Source: Spirochaetaceae bacterium (lineage in GTDB: Bacteria; Spirochaetota; Spirochaetia; DSM-27196; PWMO01). From it: DNA of 8,610 bases. The position numbers and the translations under genes were made by a program. Below are positions 1 to 5,223 of this stretch, in pieces. How positions within the stretch are numbered: the stretch's first letter is position 1; every line of letters begins with the position of its first letter. Under the pieces are notes generated by a model that searched no databases, was not told where the DNA came from, and worked only from the letters and a program-made list of their open reading frames with translations. Location: positions 1-8,610 of the forward strand of contig PWMO01000529.1 of assembly GCA_003558175.1 (NCBI GenBank), in the 5' to 3' direction.

Positions 1-78
1 CCAACTCCCGAGATTCCCCCGCACGTAGCGGCCGATACTTTCGAGCGTTTCCTGCGACAACTCCATGGTACTCTCCAT
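1..78 (-). CDS. 5' end of an unrecognised protein-coding gene (partial)
   Basis: Only the first 26 codons are in the window; the rest lies to the left. Two in-frame ATGs occur, at 78 (MESTMELSQ...) and at 66 (MELSQ...). I prefer 78 because a strong purine-rich Shine-Dalgarno stretch (AGGAGGAAGG on the minus strand, about 86-95) sits 7-11 nt ahead of it. The visible peptide is hydrophilic and helical-looking (SQETLESIGRYVRG), with no signal peptide or membrane segment. That points to a cytoplasmic protein, but I do not recognise the family. It is transcribed divergently from the nitroreductase gene at 370. A perfect inverted repeat at 111-127 lies 32 bp upstream of its start and could be its operator. 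Confidence 0.6.
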   Translation of the reverse strand, partial: MESTMELSQETLESIGRYVRGNLGSW

Positions 79-110
79 TTCTGCGCCTTCCTCCTCTGCC
101 CCGTGACGTC

Positions 111-127
111 GGCAGACAACGTCTGCC
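111..127. promoter_or_regulatory. Perfect inverted repeat, candidate operator
   Basis: GGCAGAC-AAC-GTCTGCC is a perfect 7-bp inverted repeat around a 3-nt centre, placed just upstream of the minus-strand gene starting at 78. The size and symmetry suit a dimeric helix-turn-helix repressor. It could instead form a small hairpin in a 5' leader. No clear promoter hexamers were found beside it, so the regulatory role is inferred. Confidence 0.4.
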
Positions 128-252
128 ACCGATCGCTCTCAGCATCGGCATAAGGAATTACTCGCAGAAATTTCCTGCTGCTTCAACAATAGCAGAAAAA
201 CCTGCGCCGGGCGAGCGATTTTTCCCTCCTGCCTGTCGAGCGCCGCCGCCGT

Positions 253-304
253 GCCGCACAGCCGCACGCAAGCTGACCCACACGTGGCCGCACAGCCTCA
301 CGCA
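253..304. repeat. 18-bp direct repeat pair upstream of the nitroreductase gene
   Basis: GCCGCACAGCCGCACGCA at 253-270 recurs at 287-304 with one change (G to T at its twelfth base). The start-to-start distance is 34 bp, close to three helical turns. The pair lies 66 bp ahead of the nitroreductase ATG in otherwise non-coding DNA. A CACGTG palindrome at 281-286 lies between the copies. These could be tandem regulator-binding sites, or a small duplication without function. Confidence 0.35.
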
Positions 305-369
305 CGTATCCTGCACGTTGCCCGCCCGCCGCTTGACGCATCGCGTCACCGTCGACACCATGTGCGCAT

Positions 370-951
370 ATGACTCAATTCAAGACCGTCGTTGACCGCC
401 GAATCAGTTTGCGCAAGTACGGCGATGCGCCCGTATCGGACGAGGCAATCGAGCAGTGTCTGGAAGCCGCCCGACTGGCCCCCTCGGCGTGCAACGCCCA
501 GCCGTGGTACTACGTCGTGGTGCGGGATCCCGGGCAACGCGAGAAGCTGGCACGGCTCTGCGTTCCGCCCGGCGGCGTGATGAACGGCTTCGTGCGACAA
601 GCCCCGGTGCTGGTTGCGCTAATCGCCGAGCGCCCCAACATCGCTTCGCAGATCGGATCGGCGCTCAAGAACAAGCCGTTCTTTCTGATTGACATCGGGA
701 TCTCCGCCGAACACTTCTGCCTGCAGGCTGCGGAGCTGGGTCTCGGAACATGCATGATCGGCTGGTTCCAGGAAGGAAAGGTGCGACAGCTGCTGCAGAT
801 TCCGCGGGGGCGCCGCCCCGTACTGCTCATTACGCTTGGCTATCCCGCGGAAGGAACCCTGGAGGAAGTCTCGCAGCAACGGCGCAGGAACCGCAAACCG
901 CTCAGCGAGATTTCCGCTTCCGAGGTTTACGGCGGCGATTCGCTCGAGTGA
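370..951 (+). CDS. Nitroreductase-family FMN oxidoreductase
   Basis: This 193-residue protein is a complete, single-domain member of the NfsB/FRase nitroreductase fold, a homodimeric flavoprotein family that uses NAD(P)H to reduce nitro compounds, quinones or flavins. The N-terminal FMN-phosphate motif is clear: R-R-x-S-x-R-K at about residues 10-16. It is followed by the helix and strand EAARLAPSACNAQPWYYVVV (33-52), where S39, N42 and Q44 are typical FMN-pocket positions. The segment IGISAEHFCLQAAELGLGTC (113-132) is the classic second signature, and ITLGYPAE (155-162) precedes the C-terminal arm with its RRRNRKPL stretch. Length is normal. The ATG at 370 lacks a convincing Shine-Dalgarno sequence, and no better in-frame start was seen. 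The natural substrate cannot be told from sequence. The 3' end overlaps the opposite-strand RND remnant by 25 bp. Confidence 0.92.
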   Translation: MTQFKTVVDRRISLRKYGDAPVSDEAIEQCLEAARLAPSACNAQPWYYVVVRDPGQREKLARLCVPPGGVMNGFVRQAPVLVALIAERPNIASQIGSALKNKPFFLIDIGISAEHFCLQAAELGLGTCMIGWFQEGKVRQLLQIPRGRRPVLLITLGYPAEGTLEEVSQQRRRNRKPLSEISASEVYGGDSLE

Positions 952-1511
952 GCCGTCTCTCTGCCGGGACGCAGCCGTGCGATGAAGGCGACAACGTCGT
1001 CCATTGCCGAGTAGAATACCGGGATCACGATCAGCGTCAGAAAGGTGGCGGCAGTCATCCCGCCGATCACCGCTACCGCCAGCGCTCCAATGAGTTCGCC
1101 GCGCGCCTCGGCCATGTCCCGCTCCTCGCCCGCAAGCGTGACGGTGTAGCCGGCCGGCACCTCAATGCCGCCAATCGCTCGTTCCACGTCACGGGTGACA
1201 AAGCTCAACGGCCGGTCGCCGTGAAGCGCCAGGATGTCCAGCGTCGGCTCGAGGTTCTCGCGCGTGATCAGGCCCTGCACCACCGTCTCGCGCCCTTCAG
1301 CTACCGCGCGCAGCGGAACCGTCGTTCCGGCGCGTTCGGAGAACGCCAGCACCGCTTCCGCGTCCTCACGGCTGTCGCGGTACTCGCGGGCGTAGCGCAC
1401 CCGAATCGGCGTCTTCTCGTCCCCGGCGCCGCGGAAGATTCCGGCGGTCACGCCGTCGAGCGACTGGATCAGCTCGCGCGATATAGCGCTCGGCGAGAGC
1501 CCGAGCTCGCG
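927..1511 (-). pseudogene. RND (AcrB/HAE1-type) efflux pump remnant, C-terminal half with internal deletion
   Basis: The frame reads as the second periplasmic loop of an RND inner-membrane pump: LGLSPSAISRELIQSLDGV, then the signature run of pIRVRYxxxYRDSREDxE, GTTVPLRAVA, LITRENLEPTLDI, PAGYTVTLAGEERDMAEARG. It then jumps straight to the last helix, AVIGGMTAATFLTLIVIPVF, and a short polar tail. A full pump has about 1,000-1,050 residues and 12 helices. Here the whole N-terminal half is missing. About 130 residues that should hold TM8-TM11 are also absent between positions 1068 and 1097. The open frame can be read from a GTG at 1547, but the first dozen residues (MDRFVICSFWRA) do not resemble the family and come from the upstream junction. 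No functional pump is possible; a fragment might still be expressed. The stop overlaps the nitroreductase 3' end. Confidence 0.85.
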
Positions 1512-1591
1512 AGCGCGCCAAAAAGAGCAAATAACAAACCGGTCCACGCGATCGGTCTCATTGAATACTTCGCTTCCATTTCTGCTTCCAT
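1469..1591 (-). pseudogene. Truncated signal-peptide ORF at the head of the efflux remnant (possible TolC-like or adaptor start)
   Basis: From the ATG at 1591 (or in-frame ATGs at 1579 and 1561) a frame reads MEAEMEAKYS and then a good export signal, MRPIAWTGLLFALFGALASS, before running into SGSRRALYRAS and a stop. Charged N-terminus, hydrophobic core and small-residue cleavage site match a Sec signal peptide. An efflux operon of the type outer-membrane channel - adaptor - RND pump would begin like this. The likeliest reading is that the start of a TolC-like or membrane-fusion protein was fused by deletion to the RND coding region at about 1500-1515, in a different frame. The start region carries a 12-bp tandem duplication (1572-1595) that creates the two ATGs. 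Product identity is inferred; only a 40-residue peptide would be made. Confidence 0.5.
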
Positions 1592-1655
1592 TCCTGCCTC
1601 TGCTTTGTCCGGCGCCCGTCCGGAATAGAATCCGGAATCCAGCCGCACAACCGAA

Positions 1656-1675
1656 GTGAGTGAACGATAACTAAC
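1656..1675. promoter_or_regulatory. Imperfect palindrome, candidate TetR-type operator
   Basis: On the minus strand GTTAGTTATCGTTCACTCAC has 7 of 10 symmetric base pairs. The GTTAGT and ACTCAC arms are related to the GTGAGT...ACTCAC sites often bound by TetR/AcrR-type repressors. It overlaps the -10 element and transcription start of the minus-strand promoter, the expected position for a repressor of an efflux operon. No regulator gene lies in the window. Confidence 0.4.
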
Positions 1676-1701
1676 ATACAGCGCACGCCCCGAAATGTCA
1701 A
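1673..1701 (-). promoter_or_regulatory. Sigma-70-type promoter of the decayed efflux operon
   Basis: On the minus strand a perfect -35 TTGACA (1696-1701) is followed after exactly 17 bp by TATGTT (1673-1678, 4 of 6 to consensus). This would start transcription near 1666 and run into the signal-peptide start at 1591 and the RND remnant. The promoter looks intact although the genes behind it are broken. Confidence 0.65.
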
Positions 1702-1785
1702 GGAATTCCTTCGCACGCCGGCCTTCGGCAGGTGTCGTGCCTTTGCAGCCGGACTCAGATTCGTGCGCGATCCCGCTGCGCCAAC

Positions 1786-1814
1786 TTGACTTTTGCCCAC
1801 CCCCGGGGTATCAC
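1786..1814 (+). promoter_or_regulatory. Sigma-70-type promoter for the overlapping coiled-coil genes
   Basis: TTGACT (1786-1791, 5 of 6) and TATCAC (1809-1814, 4 of 6) are separated by exactly 17 bp. Transcription would begin at about 1821, only some 15 nt ahead of the ATG at 1836 and right at its Shine-Dalgarno sequence, giving a very short leader. Confidence 0.6.
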
Positions 1815-1821
1815 GGGATGC

Positions 1822-1828
1822 AAGAGGT
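1822..1828 (+). promoter_or_regulatory. Shine-Dalgarno for the ATG at 1836
   Basis: AAGAGGT lies 7 nt before the ATG at 1836. It selects that start over the ATG at 1818, which falls at or before the predicted transcription start, and over the much earlier ATG at 1695. Confidence 0.5.
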
Positions 1829-1835
1829 AAAAATC

Positions 1836-2264
1836 ATGGCAGGAGGTAGAATGCGTGGGTACGTCACGTGTTTTATCGCTGGTGCTGTGCTGGCTGTTGT
1901 TCTCACCTGGTTTGCTACCCGCACAGAGTTACGAGATCTCAGAGAGCGAGCTCACGAGTATCGAGTCGACCTTGAACGAGCAGAGGATCGAGCTCGCAGC
2001 GTTGCGGCAGAGCTTGCTCAGGCAGACCGGGATTTCGCAGAGCTTAGTCGCGCGATTGAGCGCAGCGGAGCGGAACTTGAGCGACTCACAACAGCGCATC
2101 GCTCAGCTCTCGACCAGCTTGCGGCAGGCCGAGGAGATCTCCATCGCGCTGGAAGCGCGATTGCAGACGGCACAGTCAGAGTCGAGCGAGCTGAGGCACT
2201 CAATCACGCAATTGAGGACATCCTTCGACGAGTACGAGCGGCAGGCCAGGCGGCAGATCCGTAA
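1836..2264 (+). CDS. Candidate small membrane-anchored coiled-coil protein (i-spanin-like), overlapping the next gene
   Basis: From ATG 1836 the frame gives 142 residues. A short basic N-terminus (MAGGRMRG) precedes one hydrophobic segment, YVTCFIAGAVLAVVLTWF (about 9-26). A long, highly charged, coiled-coil-like region rich in R/E/A follows (for example LERAEDRARSVAAELAQADR) to about residue 80, then a polar tail ending near HAIEDILRRVRAAG. This topology, N-terminal anchor plus periplasmic coiled coil, is that of inner-membrane spanins. Support: a suitable promoter and its own Shine-Dalgarno sequence. Against: the GC3-biased codon pattern belongs to the +1 frame beginning at 1855, so this frame has high GC at its first codon position and low GC3. 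It is either a genuine overprinted gene or an unusually convincing shadow of the neighbour; I cannot decide. No holin or endolysin is visible nearby. Confidence 0.4.
   Translation: MAGGRMRGYVTCFIAGAVLAVVLTWFATRTELRDLRERAHEYRVDLERAEDRARSVAAELAQADRDFAELSRAIERSGAELERLTTAHRSALDQLAAGRGDLHRAGSAIADGTVRVERAEALNHAIEDILRRVRAAGQAADP
1841..1847 (+). promoter_or_regulatory. Strong Shine-Dalgarno for the GTG at 1855
   Basis: AGGAGGT lies 7 nt ahead of GTG 1855, the right distance for that start. It sits only 3 nt from the other-frame ATG at 1851, which is too close. It is located inside the upstream overlapping frame, so the two starts have separate ribosome-binding sites. Confidence 0.6.
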
Positions 2265-2346
2265 CGCCAGGCTTCGCGGCTTTCTCTCCGGTGGGGTCGG
2301 AGGCGTGCTGCTTGGCGTGGTGGCGGGAATCGCACTGAGCAGTTGA
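1855..2346 (+). CDS. Exported coiled-coil protein with C-terminal hydrophobic segment
   Basis: A 163-residue protein starting at GTG 1855 behind a strong Shine-Dalgarno. Residues 1-24 form a Sec signal peptide (core VLSLVLCWLLFSPGLL, likely cleavage after PAQ). Residues about 27-137 are a long heptad-rich coiled coil dominated by S, E, L, Q and R (for example LNEQRIELAALRQSLLRQ). A basic stretch RRQIRNARLRG leads to a glycine-rich hydrophobic C-terminus (GGVGGVLLGVVAGIALS, about 146-162) that could be a membrane anchor. Codon third positions are about 88% G/C in the sampled coiled coil (codons 24-63), strong evidence of real coding. There is no lipobox cysteine; C12 lies inside the hydrophobic core with L before it. 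Signal plus coiled coil plus C-terminal anchor resembles a unimolecular spanin without the lipid, or an unrelated envelope-spanning protein. I recall similar proteins in spirochaete genomes and prophages but cannot name a family. Confidence 0.75.
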   Translation: MGTSRVLSLVLCWLLFSPGLLPAQSYEISESELTSIESTLNEQRIELAALRQSLLRQTGISQSLVARLSAAERNLSDSQQRIAQLSTSLRQAEEISIALEARLQTAQSESSELRHSITQLRTSFDEYERQARRQIRNARLRGFLSGGVGGVLLGVVAGIALSS

Positions 2347-2349
2347 ACG

Positions 2350-2371
2350 GGCGCCTCTGCGTGAGGGTGCC
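2350..2371. terminator. Weak hairpin between convergent genes
   Basis: GGCGCCTC and GAGGGTGCC can pair with one bulge around a TGCGT loop just after the stop at 2346. It could end transcription of the coiled-coil genes, but there is no T-tract on either side, so support is low. The remaining DNA to 2409 shows nothing else I can name. Confidence 0.2.
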
Positions 2372-2409
2372 GCCGTCGCGCGTCCACCGTCCAGCCGGCC
2401 GCAGCCGCC

Positions 2410-3675
2410 TTAGAAGGAGTGCACTGCGACGGAGATGAACACAAACGCGATGAGCCCGACGATCAGTGCCGCGGCCATTCCGGTAAGGAGTGGGGCCCAG
2501 CCAAGGCGCTTCAGGCTGCTGAATCGTGTGGTAAGTCCGACCGCGGCAAGCGCTACCACCAGGAAGTTGATTGACCAGCTCGCAACTCCCGCAGAGACAC
2601 CCAGCCAGGCCTGTTCCGCAATCAGCCCGAAGGCGGCTCCGCTGCGGCGGAGCGTTACGTCACCTGCGGTTCGGACCAGCGCCATCAACAGGAACCCAAG
2701 CACGAACAGCGGAAACACCGCAGCAGCACCCCTGGCCTTCACCGCAGCACCCCCGGCCTTCACCGCAGCGTCGCTGGCCCTCACCGCAGCACTCCCGGAC
2801 CTCACCGCAGCGCCTCGGTCCTCCAACGCGGCGTCGCGAACCTGCGGCGCACCGTCGGCACCCGGGGCCCCTTCTGCCGTCTGCGACTGCGCGACCATCG
2901 GCCGGCGGTTATGGAGGTACGCCATCACGGGAATAACGAGCGCCATGAAGAGGTTGCGCACAAGCTTGACGACCACCGCAACTTCCAGTGCCTGCGGTTG
3001 CGAGAACATCTCAGAGTAGAGCAGCGCTGCGCCGGTCACCTGAGACGTGTCGTGCACCGCGGTCCCCAGAAACAGCCCTGCTGCCACCGCATCTCCCGCA
3101 AAGATCGAATATGCCACCGATGGATAGGCAATGGTCGCACACAGCCCAAAGATGGTGATCACGGAGACGGCGTAGGCCATCTCTTCCTCGCCGGCTTCAA
3201 TTGCGGGACCGGTCGCAACAATTGCCGATACGCCGCAGATGGAGGTTCCCACCGCTATCAGGGTGCCCAGCCTGGGCGGCAGGTGCAGCAGCCGCGCCAG
3301 CAGCATTGTCAGCACAAGGGCGCCGGCGATGCTCCCAACCACGATTGGGAGGCCGATCGCGCCCATTCGTACCACCCCGGCGAGACTCAGTCGAATTCCC
3401 AGCAGAATGATGCCCAGGCGCAGGATCTTCTTTACCGCAAAGGCGAGTCCCGGCCGCATCTGCTCCGGCAACGCTACCACGTTGCCGACAATCAGGCCGA
3501 GCAGAATTGCCGTCATGGCGGAAGAGATCGGCGTCGTGGCAAATCCAAGAACGGTCTCACCGAGGAACTTGCTGAACCAGATGCTGAACCAGCCCAGCAC
3601 TCCCGCAAGAAGCGCTCCGGGGCCAAGTCGGCGTATGGCTGCCGTAAAGACTGTGCCGGGTGCGTGCTTCGTCAT
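2410..3675 (-). CDS. YeiH/UPF0324-family putative sulfate (sulfite) exporter
   Basis: This 421-residue polytopic membrane protein belongs to the YeiH family (COG2855), commonly annotated as putative sulfate export transporters. Marks are the helix pairs AILLGLIVGNVVALP (56-70) and ILRLGIILLGIRLSLAGV, the motif GTSICGVSAIVAT (143-155), the acidic EAGEEEMAYAVSVI, and GTAVHDTSQVTGAA (205-218), all typical. About 10 helices are predicted by eye. An odd hydrophilic insert lies at about 258-320 between helices. It contains five tandem 7-residue repeats (x-A-A-V/L-x-x-x), after which FPLFVLGFLLMALVRT resumes the family pattern. The ATG follows the tctA stop by 4 nt with only a weak AAGG ahead, so it is probably translationally coupled. 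It is the last gene of the operon. The family role in export of sulfate or sulfite from sulfonate catabolism is proposed rather than firmly proven; the substrate here is inferred. Confidence 0.88.
   Translation of the reverse strand: MTKHAPGTVFTAAIRRLGPGALLAGVLGWFSIWFSKFLGETVLGFATTPISSAMTAILLGLIVGNVVALPEQMRPGLAFAVKKILRLGIILLGIRLSLAGVVRMGAIGLPIVVGSIAGALVLTMLLARLLHLPPRLGTLIAVGTSICGVSAIVATGPAIEAGEEEMAYAVSVITIFGLCATIAYPSVAYSIFAGDAVAAGLFLGTAVHDTSQVTGAALLYSEMFSQPQALEVAVVVKLVRNLFMALVIPVMAYLHNRRPMVAQSQTAEGAPGADGAPQVRDAALEDRGAAVRSGSAAVRASDAAVKAGGAAVKARGAAAVFPLFVLGFLLMALVRTAGDVTLRRSGAAFGLIAEQAWLGVSAGVASWSINFLVVALAAVGLTTRFSSLKRLGWAPLLTGMAAALIVGLIAFVFISVAVHSF
2734..2838. repeat. Five tandem 21-bp repeats inside the exporter gene
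   Basis: Units begin at 2734, 2755, 2776, 2797 and 2818. On the plus strand the shared core is GGCCTTCACCGCAGC followed by a variable 6 bp; the fifth unit is the most diverged. Being 21 bp, each unit adds seven residues in frame, giving the series xAAVxxx at about residues 280-314 (DAALEDR, GAAVRSG, SAAVRAS, DAAVKAG, GAAVKAR). This looks like a loop expansion by slippage or unequal recombination. Confidence 0.85.
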
Positions 3676-3679
3676 GCCT

Positions 3680-5203
3680 TCAGACTTGCCGTTCGACCTT
3701 AGCGCGGTACCGTGTCCGGAGAAACCGCGCGAGCCGGATCAGCCCCGGACTGACAAGCAGCAATACCGTCGAGACCAGCAGAAACGCGCTTATCGGTCGA
3801 GCAAAGAACGCGGCAAAGCTGCCCTGCGTTGTGATGAGCCCGCGCCGCAATGTGCTCTCGACAATCGGGCCAAGAATGAATCCCAGGATAAGCGGCGCCG
3901 GGGTGACGCCGATCTTGCGCAGCAGAAACCCGACGATGCCAAAAATAACCAGGATGTGCACGTCAAACACGCTGCGTCGCACGGCGTACGCACCGATGAA
4001 GCAGAGCGCAGCCACAATCGGCAGAAGGATCCGCTGCGGGGTGCGCAGCACTCGAACGAAGATCCTGGCGCCGAGCAGTCCAAAGATCAGAAAGAGGACG
4101 TTGCCGAGGAAGAACAGGATGAAGATGCTGGCTACAACGTCAAGCCGCTGGGTGAACAGGGTAGGGCCGGGACGGAGATTGTGCAGCATGAGCGCGCCCA
4201 GCAGAACCGCCGTAACTGCGTCACCGGGAATTCCCAGCGTAATCATCGGCACGATCGCCGCGCCGGTGCCGGCGTTGTTTGCCGCCTCCGCCGCGATGAT
4301 ACCTTCCGGCACTCCCGTCCCCATCTCTTCGCGGCGTTTGCCGATTCGCTTCTCCAGGCCATACGACGCAACTGCACCAATGGTAGGACCGGACGCTGGA
4401 ATGACGCCAATAAAGGTGCCGACGACTATTGAGCGCACGGTGGTGGGAATGCAGCGGATCACGTCTTTCATTCGGGGCAGCATCCGACCAAACTTCTGCG
4501 GCAGATGCGCTCCTTCTCTGGTGCCCTTCTCGACGGTGTACATGATCTCGCCCAGCCCGAAGATGCCGATCATCACCGGAACAAACTCCAGCCCGCCTGC
4601 GAGCTCGGCGTGTCCGAACGTGAACCGTGATACCCCGGTGATCGAATCCATGCCGACGGTAGCCAGCAGCAGGCCGATGGCCCCACCGATCAGCCCCTTC
4701 ACCAGCGAAGGACTGAGGTAAGAAATAACTCCAAGGCCGAACACCGCGACCGCGAAATACTCTCGCGTACCCATCCGTATCGCCCAGTAAGCAACCACCG
4801 GGGCGAATATCGCCAGAAAGAAGGCGCTCACGATTCCACCCACGAAGGAGTACACGCAGCTCAGTCCAAGCGCGTAGCCGGCCTCTCCCCGCTGTGCCAT
4901 TGGGTAGCCGTCGTAGGTAGTCATAATCGCCGCGCCGGTGCCGGGTATGTTCAGCAACAGCGCACCGATCGCGCCACCAAACGTTCCCGCAGCATATGCC
5001 GGCAGAAGCAGACCGAACGCCTGCGGCGGCGACATGCGGTAGGTAAGGGGAATGAGGATCGCCATCGCCATGACGCTTGACAGTCCCGGCATCGCCCCAA
5101 CAAAGAGACCCGTGATCGTTCCGATCACCGCCAGCAGCAGCACACTCCCATCCAGAACCAGAGGTAGGCCGAGCTCAAGGATGTCTGCGAAACTGATCGT
5201 CAT
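3680..5203 (-). CDS. tctA: Tripartite tricarboxylate transporter large membrane subunit TctA
   Basis: A 507-residue protein matching the full TctA length (about 500), the 10-12-helix channel subunit of a sodium- or proton-coupled, binding-protein-dependent TTT carrier. Both family repeats are intact. Residues 36-43 (GAMPGLSS) and 84-108 (LNIPGTGAAIMTTYDGYPMA and onward) lie in the first half. VGTFIGVIPASGPTIGAVAS (261-280) and AAEAANNAGTGAAIVPMITL with GIPGD (304-328) lie in the second. The start at 5203 has an AGGAAG/GAGGG Shine-Dalgarno immediately upstream and follows the tctB stop by 20 nt. The YeiH-type exporter gene begins 4 nt after its stop. TTT systems import carboxylates such as citrate, tartrate or sulfolactate, and membrane-subunit sequence does not reveal which. 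The operon context argues for a sugar acid or a sulfonated acid. Confidence 0.95.
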   Translation of the reverse strand: MTISFADILELGLPLVLDGSVLLLAVIGTITGLFVGAMPGLSSVMAMAILIPLTYRMSPPQAFGLLLPAYAAGTFGGAIGALLLNIPGTGAAIMTTYDGYPMAQRGEAGYALGLSCVYSFVGGIVSAFFLAIFAPVVAYWAIRMGTREYFAVAVFGLGVISYLSPSLVKGLIGGAIGLLLATVGMDSITGVSRFTFGHAELAGGLEFVPVMIGIFGLGEIMYTVEKGTREGAHLPQKFGRMLPRMKDVIRCIPTTVRSIVVGTFIGVIPASGPTIGAVASYGLEKRIGKRREEMGTGVPEGIIAAEAANNAGTGAAIVPMITLGIPGDAVTAVLLGALMLHNLRPGPTLFTQRLDVVASIFILFFLGNVLFLIFGLLGARIFVRVLRTPQRILLPIVAALCFIGAYAVRRSVFDVHILVIFGIVGFLLRKIGVTPAPLILGFILGPIVESTLRRGLITTQGSFAAFFARPISAFLLVSTVLLLVSPGLIRLARFLRTRYRAKVERQV

Positions 5204-5223
5204 CGCTTCCTGCCCTCAATACC

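Noticed and set aside
158..361. 67-codon minus-strand open frame in the intergenic region
   Set aside because: Cys/Arg/Gly-rich composition without recognisable motif, no Shine-Dalgarno, and it covers the direct repeats and likely upstream region of the nitroreductase gene. Treated as chance.
750..1628. 292-codon plus-strand open frame across the nitroreductase end and the RND remnant
   Set aside because: It is out of frame with the nitroreductase and antisense to the RND signature motifs. Its H/R/Q-rich product looks like no protein and is explained by GC-rich codon bias on the other strand.
1695..1835. An N-terminal extension of the first overlapping coiled-coil frame starting at ATG 1695
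   Set aside because: The extension would run upstream of the predicted promoter, lacks a Shine-Dalgarno and hides the hydrophobic anchor in the middle of the protein. ATG 1836 has a better start context.
1855..1926. Lipoprotein signal (lipobox) in the second coiled-coil protein, which would make it a classical o-spanin or u-spanin
   Set aside because: The only cysteine, residue 12, sits in the middle of the hydrophobic core with L before it and no small residue at -1. The sequence instead offers a signal peptidase I site after PAQ.
2435..3019. 194-codon plus-strand open frame rich in Ala/Thr/Pro with repeats
   Set aside because: Antisense shadow of the YeiH-family gene. Its repeats are the complement of the 21-bp units, and the sense strand carries the family motifs.
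3239..4721. Long plus-strand open frames (397 and 353 codons) opposite tctA
   Set aside because: Both are antisense to the well-conserved TctA motifs and have basic, proline/serine- or glutamine-rich low-quality composition; typical shadow frames in GC3-rich DNA.
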